This document shows, one piece after another, positions 10,021-17,076 of a DNA stretch of 64,000 bases (the stretch's first letter is position 1; each line of letters opens with the position of its first letter). A program made the translations under genes and the position numbers. Location of the stretch: contig NZ_KB851204.1 of the NCBI RefSeq assembly GCF_000368065.1, forward strand, positions 88,723 to 152,722, given 5' to 3'. Source of the stretch: Acinetobacter seifertii (GTDB lineage: Bacteria > Pseudomonadota > Gammaproteobacteria > Pseudomonadales > Moraxellaceae). Below the pieces are notes generated by a model. It had not been told where the DNA came from, searched no databases, and worked only from the letters and a program-made list of their open reading frames with translations.

Positions 10021-10464
10021 TTAAGTGTCTAATTGGCAATTAACCATCCACTTTATGCCGAACTGATCAGTAAAAGCACCATACAATGCTCCCCAAAAAG
10101 TCTTTTCTAGAGGCATTTCAATTTGGCCATTTACAGATAGCTTATCAAAAAGCTGCTTTGCTTTCTCTTGCTCATCTTTTTCAAGGTTTATTGCAATGTA
10201 GTGATTAGTGCCTTGAGTAAAAACACTGTTAGGAGTACAGAACTGATCATTGGTATCTGATGCCATAAGTACTGTGAATTCGTTAATGGGTAAAGACACA
10301 TGTAAAATCAGGTTTTTATTGGCTTCTGATAAGGTTACACCTTCGGAAGCGGGCATATCACCATAGCGACTCAGCATGGCAAACTCTCCACCAAATACTG
10401 ATTTATAAAAGTTAAACGCTTGTTCCGCCTGACCTTGAAAGTTGAGATAGTGATTGAGTTGCAT
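10021..10464 (-). CDS. VOC family protein (PhnB/glyoxalase-like)
   Basis: A 147-residue PhnB-type vicinal-oxygen-chelate protein of unknown substrate. MQLNHYLNFQGQAEQAFNFYKSVFGGEF is the usual opening of this group, and the C-terminal FWGALYGAFTDQFGIKWMVNC is its closing beta strand. Such proteins are often labelled 3-demethylubiquinone methyltransferase-like, which is a family label and not evidence of that reaction. It is a single gene, convergent with the cysI operon and upstream of a separately terminated thiolase. Confidence 0.85.
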   Translation of the reverse strand: MQLNHYLNFQGQAEQAFNFYKSVFGGEFAMLSRYGDMPASEGVTLSEANKNLILHVSLPINEFTVLMASDTNDQFCTPNSVFTQGTNHYIAINLEKDEQEKAKQLFDKLSVNGQIEMPLEKTFWGALYGAFTDQFGIKWMVNCQLDT

Positions 10465-10551
10465 TGTTATTGTCCATTGTTGTTTTCATTTAGAGGAATA
10501 AGTTAAAACTTAAAAGTGATTTTGTGGGTCTTTTTTTGTAATTTTTTCATG

Positions 10552-10576
10552 AAAAATCCCACCGAAGTGGGATTTT
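10552..10576 (-). terminator. Intrinsic terminator after the acetyl-CoA acetyltransferase gene
   Basis: Arms AAAATCCCAC and GTGGGATTTT enclose CGAA, a stable tetraloop. It lies 18 bases after the thiolase stop on the minus strand and is followed by further T residues there. Confidence 0.85.
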
Positions 10577-10593
10577 AAAATAATTAATTTTAA

Positions 10594-11769
10594 TTAAATA
10601 AGTTCAATCGCAACGGCTGTTGCTTCGCCACCACCAATACAGAGTGCTGCAATACCTTTTTTACCGCCAGTACGTTTAAGAGCATGAATCAGGGTAAGAA
10701 TAATACGTGAACCTGTTGAGCCTACTGGGTGACCTAGTGCACAAGCACCGCCATTGATATTCACTTTCTCTGCATCAAGTTTGAAATCATCAATTGGACA
10801 CATTGTAACCATAGCAAAGGCTTCATTAATTTCCCAAAGATCGACATCTTGAGCATTCCATCCTGCTTTTTTTAGAACTTTTTCAATGGCACCAACAGGA
10901 GCAATTGTAAATTCTGAAGGATGTTGAGAGTTTGAAGCTGTTGCAATAATTTTTGCCAGTGGCTTTAAACCACGTTGACTAGCAACCTCACTTGAAGTTA
11001 ATACTAATGCAGATGCACCATCCGAAATAGAGCTTGCGTTTGCTGCGGTAATTGTACCGTCTTTTGCAAAAGCTGGTTTAAGCGAAGGAATTTTGTCGAT
11101 CTTTGCATTTAAAGGTTGTTCATCTTGATCAACAACGACATCACCTTTACGGCTAGGTACGGTAACAGGAACGATTTCATCTTTGAAATAGCCTTCGGTA
11201 ATTGCAGTTTGAGCACGTTTTAAAGAGCGAATTGCAAAGTCATCCATTTGCTCACGTGTATAGCCACGAGTATTTGCCATATCTTGAGCAAAAGAACCCA
11301 TTAAACGACCTGTTTCAGCATCTTCAAGTCCATCAAGAAACATGTGGTCTTTAATTTCGCCATGACCCATACGGTAACCAGCACGTGCTTTAGGTAAAAC
11401 ATAAGGGGCATTTGTCATCGACTCCATACCACCTGCAACCACAATTTCAGCACTGCCTGCTTTGATCATATCGGCTGCTTGCATTACGGCTTTCATGCCT
11501 GAACCACAAAGTTTATTAATCGTCACTGCACCTGTAGAGTCTGGTAAACCAGCTTTACGCATCGCTTGACGAGCAGGGCCTTGTTTTAAACCAGCAGGAA
11601 GAACACATCCCATAATGACTTCTTCAACATCAGTAGGCTGCAAACCTGCTCGTGCGATTGCTTCTTTAATTGTTACTGCACCTAGTTCGGGAGCAGTTAG
11701 ACCAGACAGTGATCCTTGAAAACCACCCATAGCAGTACGAGCACCATTAACAATTACGATGTCAGTCAT
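10594..11769 (-). CDS. Acetyl-CoA C-acetyltransferase
   Basis: A biosynthetic-type thiolase of 391 residues, the usual length for AtoB/PhaA enzymes, which condense two acetyl-CoA to acetoacetyl-CoA or run the reverse. The acyl cysteine is in TINKLCGSGMKAVM near residue 88. The catalytic histidine is in GGACALGHPVGSTGSRI, and the second cysteine is in GIAALCIGGGEATAVAIE at the end. It stands alone with its own terminator. No other butyrate, acetoacetate or PHB genes are adjacent, so the pathway is not fixed by context. Confidence 0.92.
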   Translation of the reverse strand: MTDIVIVNGARTAMGGFQGSLSGLTAPELGAVTIKEAIARAGLQPTDVEEVIMGCVLPAGLKQGPARQAMRKAGLPDSTGAVTINKLCGSGMKAVMQAADMIKAGSAEIVVAGGMESMTNAPYVLPKARAGYRMGHGEIKDHMFLDGLEDAETGRLMGSFAQDMANTRGYTREQMDDFAIRSLKRAQTAITEGYFKDEIVPVTVPSRKGDVVVDQDEQPLNAKIDKIPSLKPAFAKDGTITAANASSISDGASALVLTSSEVASQRGLKPLAKIIATASNSQHPSEFTIAPVGAIEKVLKKAGWNAQDVDLWEINEAFAMVTMCPIDDFKLDAEKVNINGGACALGHPVGSTGSRIILTLIHALKRTGGKKGIAALCIGGGEATAVAIELI

Positions 11770-11877
11770 TGTTGTAATCTCCGATTGTTCTTTATCTCAA
11801 ATTAAGAAAACATTAAAACTTAAGCAGTATATTGCAAAATGGGGATGCTATTGGGTTCTGCATTAGACTGTAGAGTT

Positions 11878-12393
11878 CTAACAATTTTGAGATTCTTCTA
11901 AGCGGACGTGCCCCATTTTACTGAGAATTAACTTAAAATTTTTAAGCTGATCATAAGAACAATAAATAAAACTGCCATTAGACTCGATTGGAAGTCCGGA
12001 ACTGCCCTGAAAAACAATACTATTTTGTTTTTTTCCAAAACGTTGTAATTTCATAGAACCATAATGATGGTTAAGATCTACGGAAGTTAATAACTCTTCA
12101 TTTAAATCATGTTGTAGATTACGATTATTGTCTACAAAGCTAATGAGTTGACTATTCCAGTTCGTATTACAAATGAATTGATCGGAACTGGGACACAGAA
12201 CAATGTTTGTATGCCTAACAATCGCGTCATATTTGGCTTTTTGTATATGAATTGTGAGTACACGCGGAGTATTTTTTAATTCTGCAGATGCCATAAATTG
12301 ATGGTATAAAGGAATGGCTATAACTGACATAATTACAATAATTACGAGGGTTATAGAGAGTTCAACTATAGTAAAACCGGGAGATTTAAACAT
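11878..12393 (-). CDS. Type IV pilin-like protein (FimT/GspH family pseudopilin)
   Basis: A 171-residue pseudopilin that would sit at the inner membrane and join a type IV pilus or type II secretion pseudopilus as a minor subunit. The N-terminus has the prepilin peptidase site KSPG/FTIVELSI with the conserved glutamate at +5, followed by a hydrophobic helix (LVIIVIMSVIAIPLYHQFM). The C-terminal part resembles the FimT/GspH beta domain (QNSIVFQGSSGLPIESNGSFIYC). It is isolated from other pilin genes here, which is unusual since FimT-type genes normally sit in minor pilin clusters. The ATG starts 380 bases from ompA on the opposite strand. Confidence 0.85.
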   Translation of the reverse strand: MFKSPGFTIVELSITLVIIVIMSVIAIPLYHQFMASAELKNTPRVLTIHIQKAKYDAIVRHTNIVLCPSSDQFICNTNWNSQLISFVDNNRNLQHDLNEELLTSVDLNHHYGSMKLQRFGKKQNSIVFQGSSGLPIESNGSFIYCSYDQLKNFKLILSKMGHVRLEESQNC

Positions 12394-12772
12394 TAAGAAA
12401 CCTTAATATATGTATAAATAGAGCAATTTTATGTTTTCTGACAATGATTTATATTATTTTTTATAATAAGGAAACACAAAATTAAATAAGGGTTATCAGT
12501 TGGCTAGAATACTGGTAAAATCACCGCAAGCGAAACAAAGAAGTTATTCATTTTTGCTAGTTGAGTAAAAAATTACCGAATTACAACGGAAATTGTAAGT
12601 AATTTTGTCAATAATTTACTTGATTAAAATTATCAAGCACTTGGAAAGTTTATCAAGTGTTTGTATGATTCAAATGTGAATAGCTTAAAAATAATACTGG
12701 GGTAAAAATATCTCAGGGGCCAATAAATTTAGGCTGAGCTTGAACAACAATTGTTATCTCTGGAGGATATCC
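12394..12772. other. Intergenic region upstream of ompA with inverted repeats
   Basis: This 379-base gap between the divergent pseudopilin gene and ompA contains no credible reading frame. It is A/T rich and holds two adjacent inverted repeats, CTTGAT/ATCAAG at 12619-12637 and CACTTG/CAAGTG at 12638-12659, which share the CAAG core. These look like operator or leader-stem sequences of ompA. A promoter is expected here, but I cannot place one with confidence. Confidence 0.5.
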
Positions 12773-13822
12773 ATGAAATTGAGTCGTATTGCACTTGCTA
12801 CTATGCTTGTTGCTGCTCCATTAGCTGCTGCTAATGCTGGCGTAACAGTTACTCCATTATTGCTTGGTTACACTTTCCAAGACAGCCAACACAATAACGG
12901 TGGTGACAAAGGTAGTTTAACTAACGGACCTGAGTTACAAGACGATTTATTCGTTGGTGCAGCTTTAGGTATTGAGTTAACACCATGGTTAGGTTTTGAA
13001 GCTGAATATAACCAAGTTAAAGGTGATGTAAAAGGCATTCCTAGTGCTCCAAATGCTGAATACAAACAAAAACAAATCAATGGTAACTTCTATGTTACTT
13101 CTGATTTGATTACTAAAAACTATGACAGCAAATTCAAGCCATACGTATTGTTAGGTGCTGGTCACTACAAATACGATATTCCTGATCTTGGTTACCACAC
13201 TAGCGAAGAAGGTACTTTAGGTAATGCTGGTATCGGTGCGTTCTATCGCATCAACGATGCTTTATCTCTTCGTACAGAAGCTCGTGGTACTTATAACTTT
13301 GACGAACAATTCTGGAACTATACAGCTCTTGCTGGTTTAAACGTAGTTCTTGGTGGTCACTTGAAGCCTGCTGCTCCTGTAGTAGAAGTTGCTCCAGTTG
13401 AACCAACTCCAGTTGCTCCACAACCACAAGAGTTAACTGAAGACCTTAACATGGAACTTCGTGTGTTCTTTGATACTAACAAGTCAAACATCAAAGACCA
13501 ATACAAGCCAGAAATCGCTAAAGTTGCTGAGAAGTTAACTGAATACCCTAACGCTACTGCACGTATCGAAGGTCACACAGATAACACTGGTCCACGTAAG
13601 TTGAACGAACGTTTATCTTTAGCTCGTGCTAACTCTGTTAAATCAGCTCTTGTAAACGAATACAATGTTGACGCTTCTCGTTTGTCTACTCAAGGTTTCG
13701 CTTGGGATCAACCGATTGCTGACAACAAAACTAAAGAAGGTCGTGCTATGAACCGTCGTGTATTCGCGACAATCACTGGTAGCCGTACTGTAGTAGTTCA
13801 ACCTGGTCAACAAGCTCAATAA
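12773..13822 (+). CDS. ompA: Outer membrane protein OmpA (Omp38 type)
   Basis: The major Acinetobacter porin and peptidoglycan anchor, 349 residues. ATG 12773 is preceded by GGAGG at good spacing. The signal peptide MKLSRIALATMLVAAPLAAANA is followed by an eight-stranded barrel, a Pro/Val linker (PVVEVAPVEPTPVAPQPQE) and the OmpA-like domain with HTDNTGPRKLNERLSLARA, which contains the conserved Asp and Arg that bind diaminopimelate. Compared with my memory of A. baumannii OmpA, the signal, strands and C-terminal domain are nearly the same, while the loops (GDVKGIPSAPNAE, YDIPDLGYHTSEEG) and the short tail QPGQQAQ differ. A terminator follows. Confidence 0.96.
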   Translation: MKLSRIALATMLVAAPLAAANAGVTVTPLLLGYTFQDSQHNNGGDKGSLTNGPELQDDLFVGAALGIELTPWLGFEAEYNQVKGDVKGIPSAPNAEYKQKQINGNFYVTSDLITKNYDSKFKPYVLLGAGHYKYDIPDLGYHTSEEGTLGNAGIGAFYRINDALSLRTEARGTYNFDEQFWNYTALAGLNVVLGGHLKPAAPVVEVAPVEPTPVAPQPQELTEDLNMELRVFFDTNKSNIKDQYKPEIAKVAEKLTEYPNATARIEGHTDNTGPRKLNERLSLARANSVKSALVNEYNVDASRLSTQGFAWDQPIADNKTKEGRAMNRRVFATITGSRTVVVQPGQQAQ

Positions 13823-13840
13823 TTTGAGTTTCTGAACAGT

Positions 13841-13871
13841 AAAAAAGCGACTCTAACGAGTCGCTTTTTTT
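13841..13871 (+). terminator. Intrinsic terminator after ompA
   Basis: Arms AAAAAAGCGACTC and GAGTCGCTTTTTT enclose TAAC, 18 bases after the ompA stop. Confidence 0.9.
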
Positions 13872-13950
13872 ATTGCGATTTTTCAAATATTTTTTCATTT
13901 CTATATCTCCTCAATAATATCTATTCAGTTAATTGTTTATAGATAAGTTT

Positions 13951-14109
13951 TTACCAAACACCTTTTTTTAATTGCTGTTTAGTATCTTGTCTATCTCGAC
14001 GATGCTGTGCACGAGGTTTTTCTGTCTCATGCATACCACCTTTTTGAAGTAAAGGGGACAGAGCTACGTGGTTACGGACCTTAATTTTTGGCATTTCTTT
14101 AATTTTCAT
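13951..14109 (-). CDS. Small basic protein (52 aa) directly downstream of rtcB
   Basis: A short reading frame starting three bases after the rtcB stop, with AAGG eight bases before the ATG. It begins MKIKEMPKIKVRNHVALSPL, then has LLQKGGMHETEKPRAQHRR and ends LKKGVW. It is strongly basic (about 17 Lys/Arg/His against few acidic residues) and has no signal peptide or membrane helix, so a nucleic-acid or ribosome partner is plausible. I do not recognise a named family. The spacing says it is co-translated with the RNA ligase. The coding assignment rests on spacing, ribosome binding site and a coherent basic sequence; conservation would have to confirm it. Confidence 0.68.
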   Translation of the reverse strand: MKIKEMPKIKVRNHVALSPLLQKGGMHETEKPRAQHRRDRQDTKQQLKKGVW

Positions 14110-14112
14110 GTT

Positions 14113-15318
14113 TTAACCTTTAATACATAAAACTTGTTTAAGTGTATGGACCACTTCAATAAGATCTGATTGGTTCGCCATGACTTCATCAATATCCTTG
14201 TAAGCACTTGGGATCTCATCGACAACGCCACTATCTTTACGGCACTCAATACCTTTGGTTTGCTCAATTAAGTCTTGTTGATTAAAAAGAATTTTTGCCT
14301 TGCTGCGGCTCATTTTACGCCCAGCGCCGTGAGAACATGAACAAAAAGACTCAGGATTAGCTTTTCCTCTAACAATATAAGAGCGTGCTCCCATAGAGCC
14401 AGGAATAATTCCTAACTCATCTAAACCTGCTCTAATCGCCCCTTTCCTGGTAACTAAAAGATTTTCACCAAAATGGGTTTCTCGACTTACATAATTATGA
14501 TGACAATTAATTGCTTCTTTTGTCATTTGAAACGACGGTAGAATAGGTCGGATTGCTTCTAAGACTAATCGCATCATTTCTTTACGATTTTCAAAAGCAT
14601 ATTCTTGGGCCCACTCCACAGCTTCTACATAATCATTAAAACTGTTTGAACCTTCAGCAAAATAACTTAAGTCTTTATCAGGTACATGCCCAAAGCGATG
14701 TTGTGCTTCTTTCTTGGCAAGTTCAATAAAATAAGTACCAATGACGTTACCAAGTCCTCGACTACCTGAATGTAGCATTACCCATACATCTTGATTTTCA
14801 TCAATACATAACTCTATAAAGTGATTGCCACCTCCTAATGTGCCTAATTGTTTTTGCCAAGTCGCATCAAACTGCCGAAGCATTCTAATTAAACCAGGAT
14901 GCTTTTTTACAATCGGTTGTAAACGCTTTTCGAGTGGAATAATACTCGATGCTTTAGCCTTGACCTGCTTATGTAAAGCAAATCCAACTGGTACTTTACG
15001 TTCAATTGCATCACGTAAACGACTCAAGTTATCAGGAAGCTGTGAAGCCTTTAGACTTAAACGAATTGCATTCATTCCACAGCCAATGTCTACACCGACT
15101 GCAGCTGGAATAATGGCATGTTTAGTCGGAATAACACTTCCTACAGTCGCACCTTTTCCTACGTGAACATCTGGCATAACAGCAATATGTGAATATATAA
15201 ATTGCAGTTGTGCCATTTTCTTCAATTGTTCAATACTTTCACTGTCTATATCTTGAGTGAAAATTTTAACGGGGACACCGTAAAGTGCCTCTTCGTTTAA
15301 TATTTTTTGTATGCCCAT
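14113..15318 (-). CDS. rtcB: RNA-splicing ligase RtcB
   Basis: A GTP- and Mn-dependent ligase joining RNA 2',3'-cyclic phosphate (or 3'-phosphate) ends to 5'-OH ends, used in tRNA and rRNA repair. The 401 residues read like E. coli RtcB (408). HIAVMPDVHVGKGATVGSVIPT and VGVDIGCGMNAIR hold metal ligands, LGGGNHFIEL and LHSGSRGLGN follow, and CSCSHGAGRKMSR holds the histidine that takes GMP. It ends VLCIKG, the usual terminus. No rtcA or rtcR is adjacent, so the E. coli type sigma-54/RtcR control is not seen; instead there is a structured leader (15353-15549) and a small co-translated downstream gene. Confidence 0.96.
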   Translation of the reverse strand: MGIQKILNEEALYGVPVKIFTQDIDSESIEQLKKMAQLQFIYSHIAVMPDVHVGKGATVGSVIPTKHAIIPAAVGVDIGCGMNAIRLSLKASQLPDNLSRLRDAIERKVPVGFALHKQVKAKASSIIPLEKRLQPIVKKHPGLIRMLRQFDATWQKQLGTLGGGNHFIELCIDENQDVWVMLHSGSRGLGNVIGTYFIELAKKEAQHRFGHVPDKDLSYFAEGSNSFNDYVEAVEWAQEYAFENRKEMMRLVLEAIRPILPSFQMTKEAINCHHNYVSRETHFGENLLVTRKGAIRAGLDELGIIPGSMGARSYIVRGKANPESFCSCSHGAGRKMSRSKAKILFNQQDLIEQTKGIECRKDSGVVDEIPSAYKDIDEVMANQSDLIEVVHTLKQVLCIKG

Positions 15319-15352
15319 AATTTTTCTCTTATTTTTCTGTCCGAATAGGCAT

Positions 15353-15375
15353 AAAAAAACCTAGCGAATGCTAGG
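15353..15375 (-). terminator. Terminator inside the rtcB leader
   Basis: On the minus strand, CCTAGC-ATTC-GCTAGG is followed by seven T, about 35 bases before the rtcB start. A terminator this close upstream of a gene in the same direction suggests attenuation. Its loop plus one arm (GCATTCG) can instead pair with CGAATGC at 15388-15394, which would prevent the terminator from forming. Confidence 0.75.
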
Positions 15376-15425
15376 TCTTAAATTCGAGCATTCGGACAAG
15401 TGAATTAAATTTGTACACTTGTCCG
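15365..15425 (-). promoter_or_regulatory. Competing hairpins (anti-terminator candidate) in the rtcB leader
   Basis: On the minus strand CGGACAAGTG and CACTTGTCCG form a perfect ten-base stem (15393-15425). The bases at the end of its second arm, CGAATGC, are also complementary to GCATTCG of the terminator (15365-15371). The two folds share bases and exclude one another. A third partner, ATTCGGACA at about 15339-15347, can pair with TGTCCGAAT of the same arm. Seen in sequence; regulation is inferred. Confidence 0.6.
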
Positions 15426-15431
15426 TGAGCT

Positions 15432-15484
15432 GACATCGTGCCAAATCGTTACTGTTTTTTACCTTGTAGTGTTGGCATGATGTC
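15432..15484 (-). promoter_or_regulatory. Hairpin that would sequester the leader frame's start codon
   Basis: On the minus strand GACATCATGCC (15474-15484) and GGCACGATGTC (15432-15442) pair in ten of eleven positions with one A/C mismatch. The first arm contains the ATG of the nine-codon leader frame and abuts its Shine-Dalgarno, so translation of the frame and this stem exclude one another. Confidence 0.55.
15449..15478 (-). CDS. Nine-residue leader reading frame (MPTLQGKKQ)
   Basis: A tiny frame upstream of rtcB with the best ribosome binding site in the neighbourhood: AAGGAGG at 15484-15490, five bases before the ATG. It ends with two AAA lysine codons, one CAG and TAA. It is not enriched for a single amino acid in the trp manner, but the Lys-Lys-Gln end could sense lysyl- or glutaminyl-tRNA supply or damage. 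It lies between the probable promoter and the attenuator-like stems. Its translation is inferred only. Confidence 0.5.
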   Translation of the reverse strand: MPTLQGKKQ

Positions 15485-15499
15485 CTCCTTTTTAAAAAG

Positions 15500-15522
15500 T
15501 GCCGTTGAAAATTTGAACGGCA
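15500..15522 (-). terminator. Hairpin after lysP-like gene / 5' end of rtcB leader
   Basis: On the minus strand TGCCGTT and AACGGCA flank a nine-base loop and are followed by CTTTTT. It can terminate the upstream permease transcript. The candidate -10 at 15522-15527 would place it at the very 5' end of an rtcB leader transcript instead. Confidence 0.6.
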
Positions 15523-15549
15523 TTTTACCTGTTTTTAACTAAAGATCAA
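15522..15549 (-). promoter_or_regulatory. Candidate promoter of the rtcB leader
   Basis: On the minus strand TTGATC (15544-15549) and TAAAAT (15522-15527) are separated by 16 bases. A start near 15515 would give a leader of about 200 bases before the rtcB ATG. Confidence 0.4.
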
Positions 15550-15594
15550 GCTTCGGATCTTCAGCTTACTTTAATTAACGACTTAAACTTACTG

Positions 15595-17055
15595 TTAATC
15601 TTGCTCTGGTTTTACATTCATTTTGTCGTAACTAATTAATTTAGTTTTATATTTCCATTTATATCCGAGCCAAATTACTAAGAATAAAGGCAAACTAATA
15701 TAAGTAGAAAGTAAGCCGATCCAATCAATTTTTCCACCCAAAATAGCTTGATAATTTTGGCCTAAGATAATGATTGAACACAGAATGAATGCGAACCAAG
15801 GTGCAAATGGGAAAAACTTGGCACGATATGCTAAATCTTCAAGTTTATACCCTTGAGCGATATAACCTTTACGGAAGCGATAATGTGAAATTGCAATACC
15901 TAACCAGACAATAAAACCACACATCCCTGACATGTTGAGTAGCCAGTTAAAGACTTGTTTTTCACCAATAAATGTCGTTAAGAAACAGAATGCAGCAATA
16001 AATGTCGTTGCATATAGCGCATTCATTGGAACACCACGATTATCGAGTTTTGCAAACCATTTTGGTGCACGGCCTTGTTGAGCCATGTCAAATAACATAC
16101 GGGTAGAAGAATACATGCCCGAGTTACCTGCCGACAAAATAGCAGTCAAAATAACCGCGTTCATTAAGCTCGCAGCGAAAGCAAAGCCTACCTTTTCATA
16201 AAGCAAGGTAAAAGGAGAAAGGGCAACATTTTCTGTTGTTGCAGCTTGTAATAAATTTGGATCATCATAGGCGATAAGTGTGCCGATAATGAAAATACAC
16301 AAGATATAGAATAATAAAATTCGCCAGAAAATCTGTTTAATTGCAAGTGGAATAGTTTTCTTTGGATCTTTCGATTCACCCGCAGCAACACCCACCATTT
16401 CGGTTCCCTGAAATGAGAACCCTGCAATCATGGCGACCCCAATCATAGCCTGCAAACCACCCACAAAAGGTGCGTCTTTGTAAGTCCAGTTGCCAAAAGT
16501 AGCTACGCCCGGTGTCAACATGAGCTTAATTATCATGGCGATACCAATGATAATGAAGGCAATAATTGCAATAACTTTAACCATTGAGAACCAGAATTCA
16601 CTTTCACCGAAACCTTTTACACTCATTGCGTTAATCATGAAAATGATAACGAGGAAAAGGGCACTCCAGTAAAAACCGGGAATATCTGGAAACCAGAATT
16701 TCATAATAAACTGTACAGCAACAAGTTCAAATGCAACCGTAATTGCCCAGTTGTACCAATAATTCCAGCCTAGAGCGAAACCAAAGCCATCTTCAACATA
16801 GCGACTGCCATAGGTAAAAAATGCACCAGATGTTGGGGTATGAGTCGCAAGCTCACCTAAACTGGTCATTAAGAAGTAAATCATAATACCAATAAGAGAG
16901 TAAGCGAGTAGAGCCCCACCAGGGCCTGCGTTTGCAATGGTTGATCCAGAAGCAAGGAAGAGACCTGTACCAATAGAACCACCAATGGCGATCATATTCA
17001 GATGACGAGCTCCAAGCTTTCGCTGGAGTTTTTCAGGAGCATGTGTTTCGCTCAT
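15595..17055 (-). CDS. Amino acid permease, LysP-like (APC superfamily)
   Basis: A 12-helix inner-membrane amino acid transporter of 486 residues. The region LGARHLNMIAIGGSIGTGLFLASG, then GPGGALLAY, YFLMTSLGELATHTPTSGAF and GFGFALGWNYWYNWA, tracks E. coli LysP closely, so lysine uptake is the best guess, with another cationic or neutral amino acid as the alternative. It starts 21 bases after rsmC ends and probably shares its transcript. The hairpin at 15500-15522 likely terminates it before the rtcB leader. Confidence 0.85.
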   Translation of the reverse strand: MSETHAPEKLQRKLGARHLNMIAIGGSIGTGLFLASGSTIANAGPGGALLAYSLIGIMIYFLMTSLGELATHTPTSGAFFTYGSRYVEDGFGFALGWNYWYNWAITVAFELVAVQFIMKFWFPDIPGFYWSALFLVIIFMINAMSVKGFGESEFWFSMVKVIAIIAFIIIGIAMIIKLMLTPGVATFGNWTYKDAPFVGGLQAMIGVAMIAGFSFQGTEMVGVAAGESKDPKKTIPLAIKQIFWRILLFYILCIFIIGTLIAYDDPNLLQAATTENVALSPFTLLYEKVGFAFAASLMNAVILTAILSAGNSGMYSSTRMLFDMAQQGRAPKWFAKLDNRGVPMNALYATTFIAAFCFLTTFIGEKQVFNWLLNMSGMCGFIVWLGIAISHYRFRKGYIAQGYKLEDLAYRAKFFPFAPWFAFILCSIIILGQNYQAILGGKIDWIGLLSTYISLPLFLVIWLGYKWKYKTKLISYDKMNVKPEQD

Positions 17056-17076
17056 GGAGATTCCTTACATAGTTTG

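Noticed and set aside
10594..11769. The two thiolases considered as a recent gene duplication
   Set aside because: They differ in length and in the motifs around the catalytic cysteine (NRFCASG versus NKLCGSG) and belong to different thiolase groups.
15336..15359. Second tiny frame (MPIRTEK) just after the rtcB leader terminator
   Set aside because: It has no Shine-Dalgarno, its ATG directly follows the terminator T run, and it overlaps the pairing segment; more likely RNA structure than coding.
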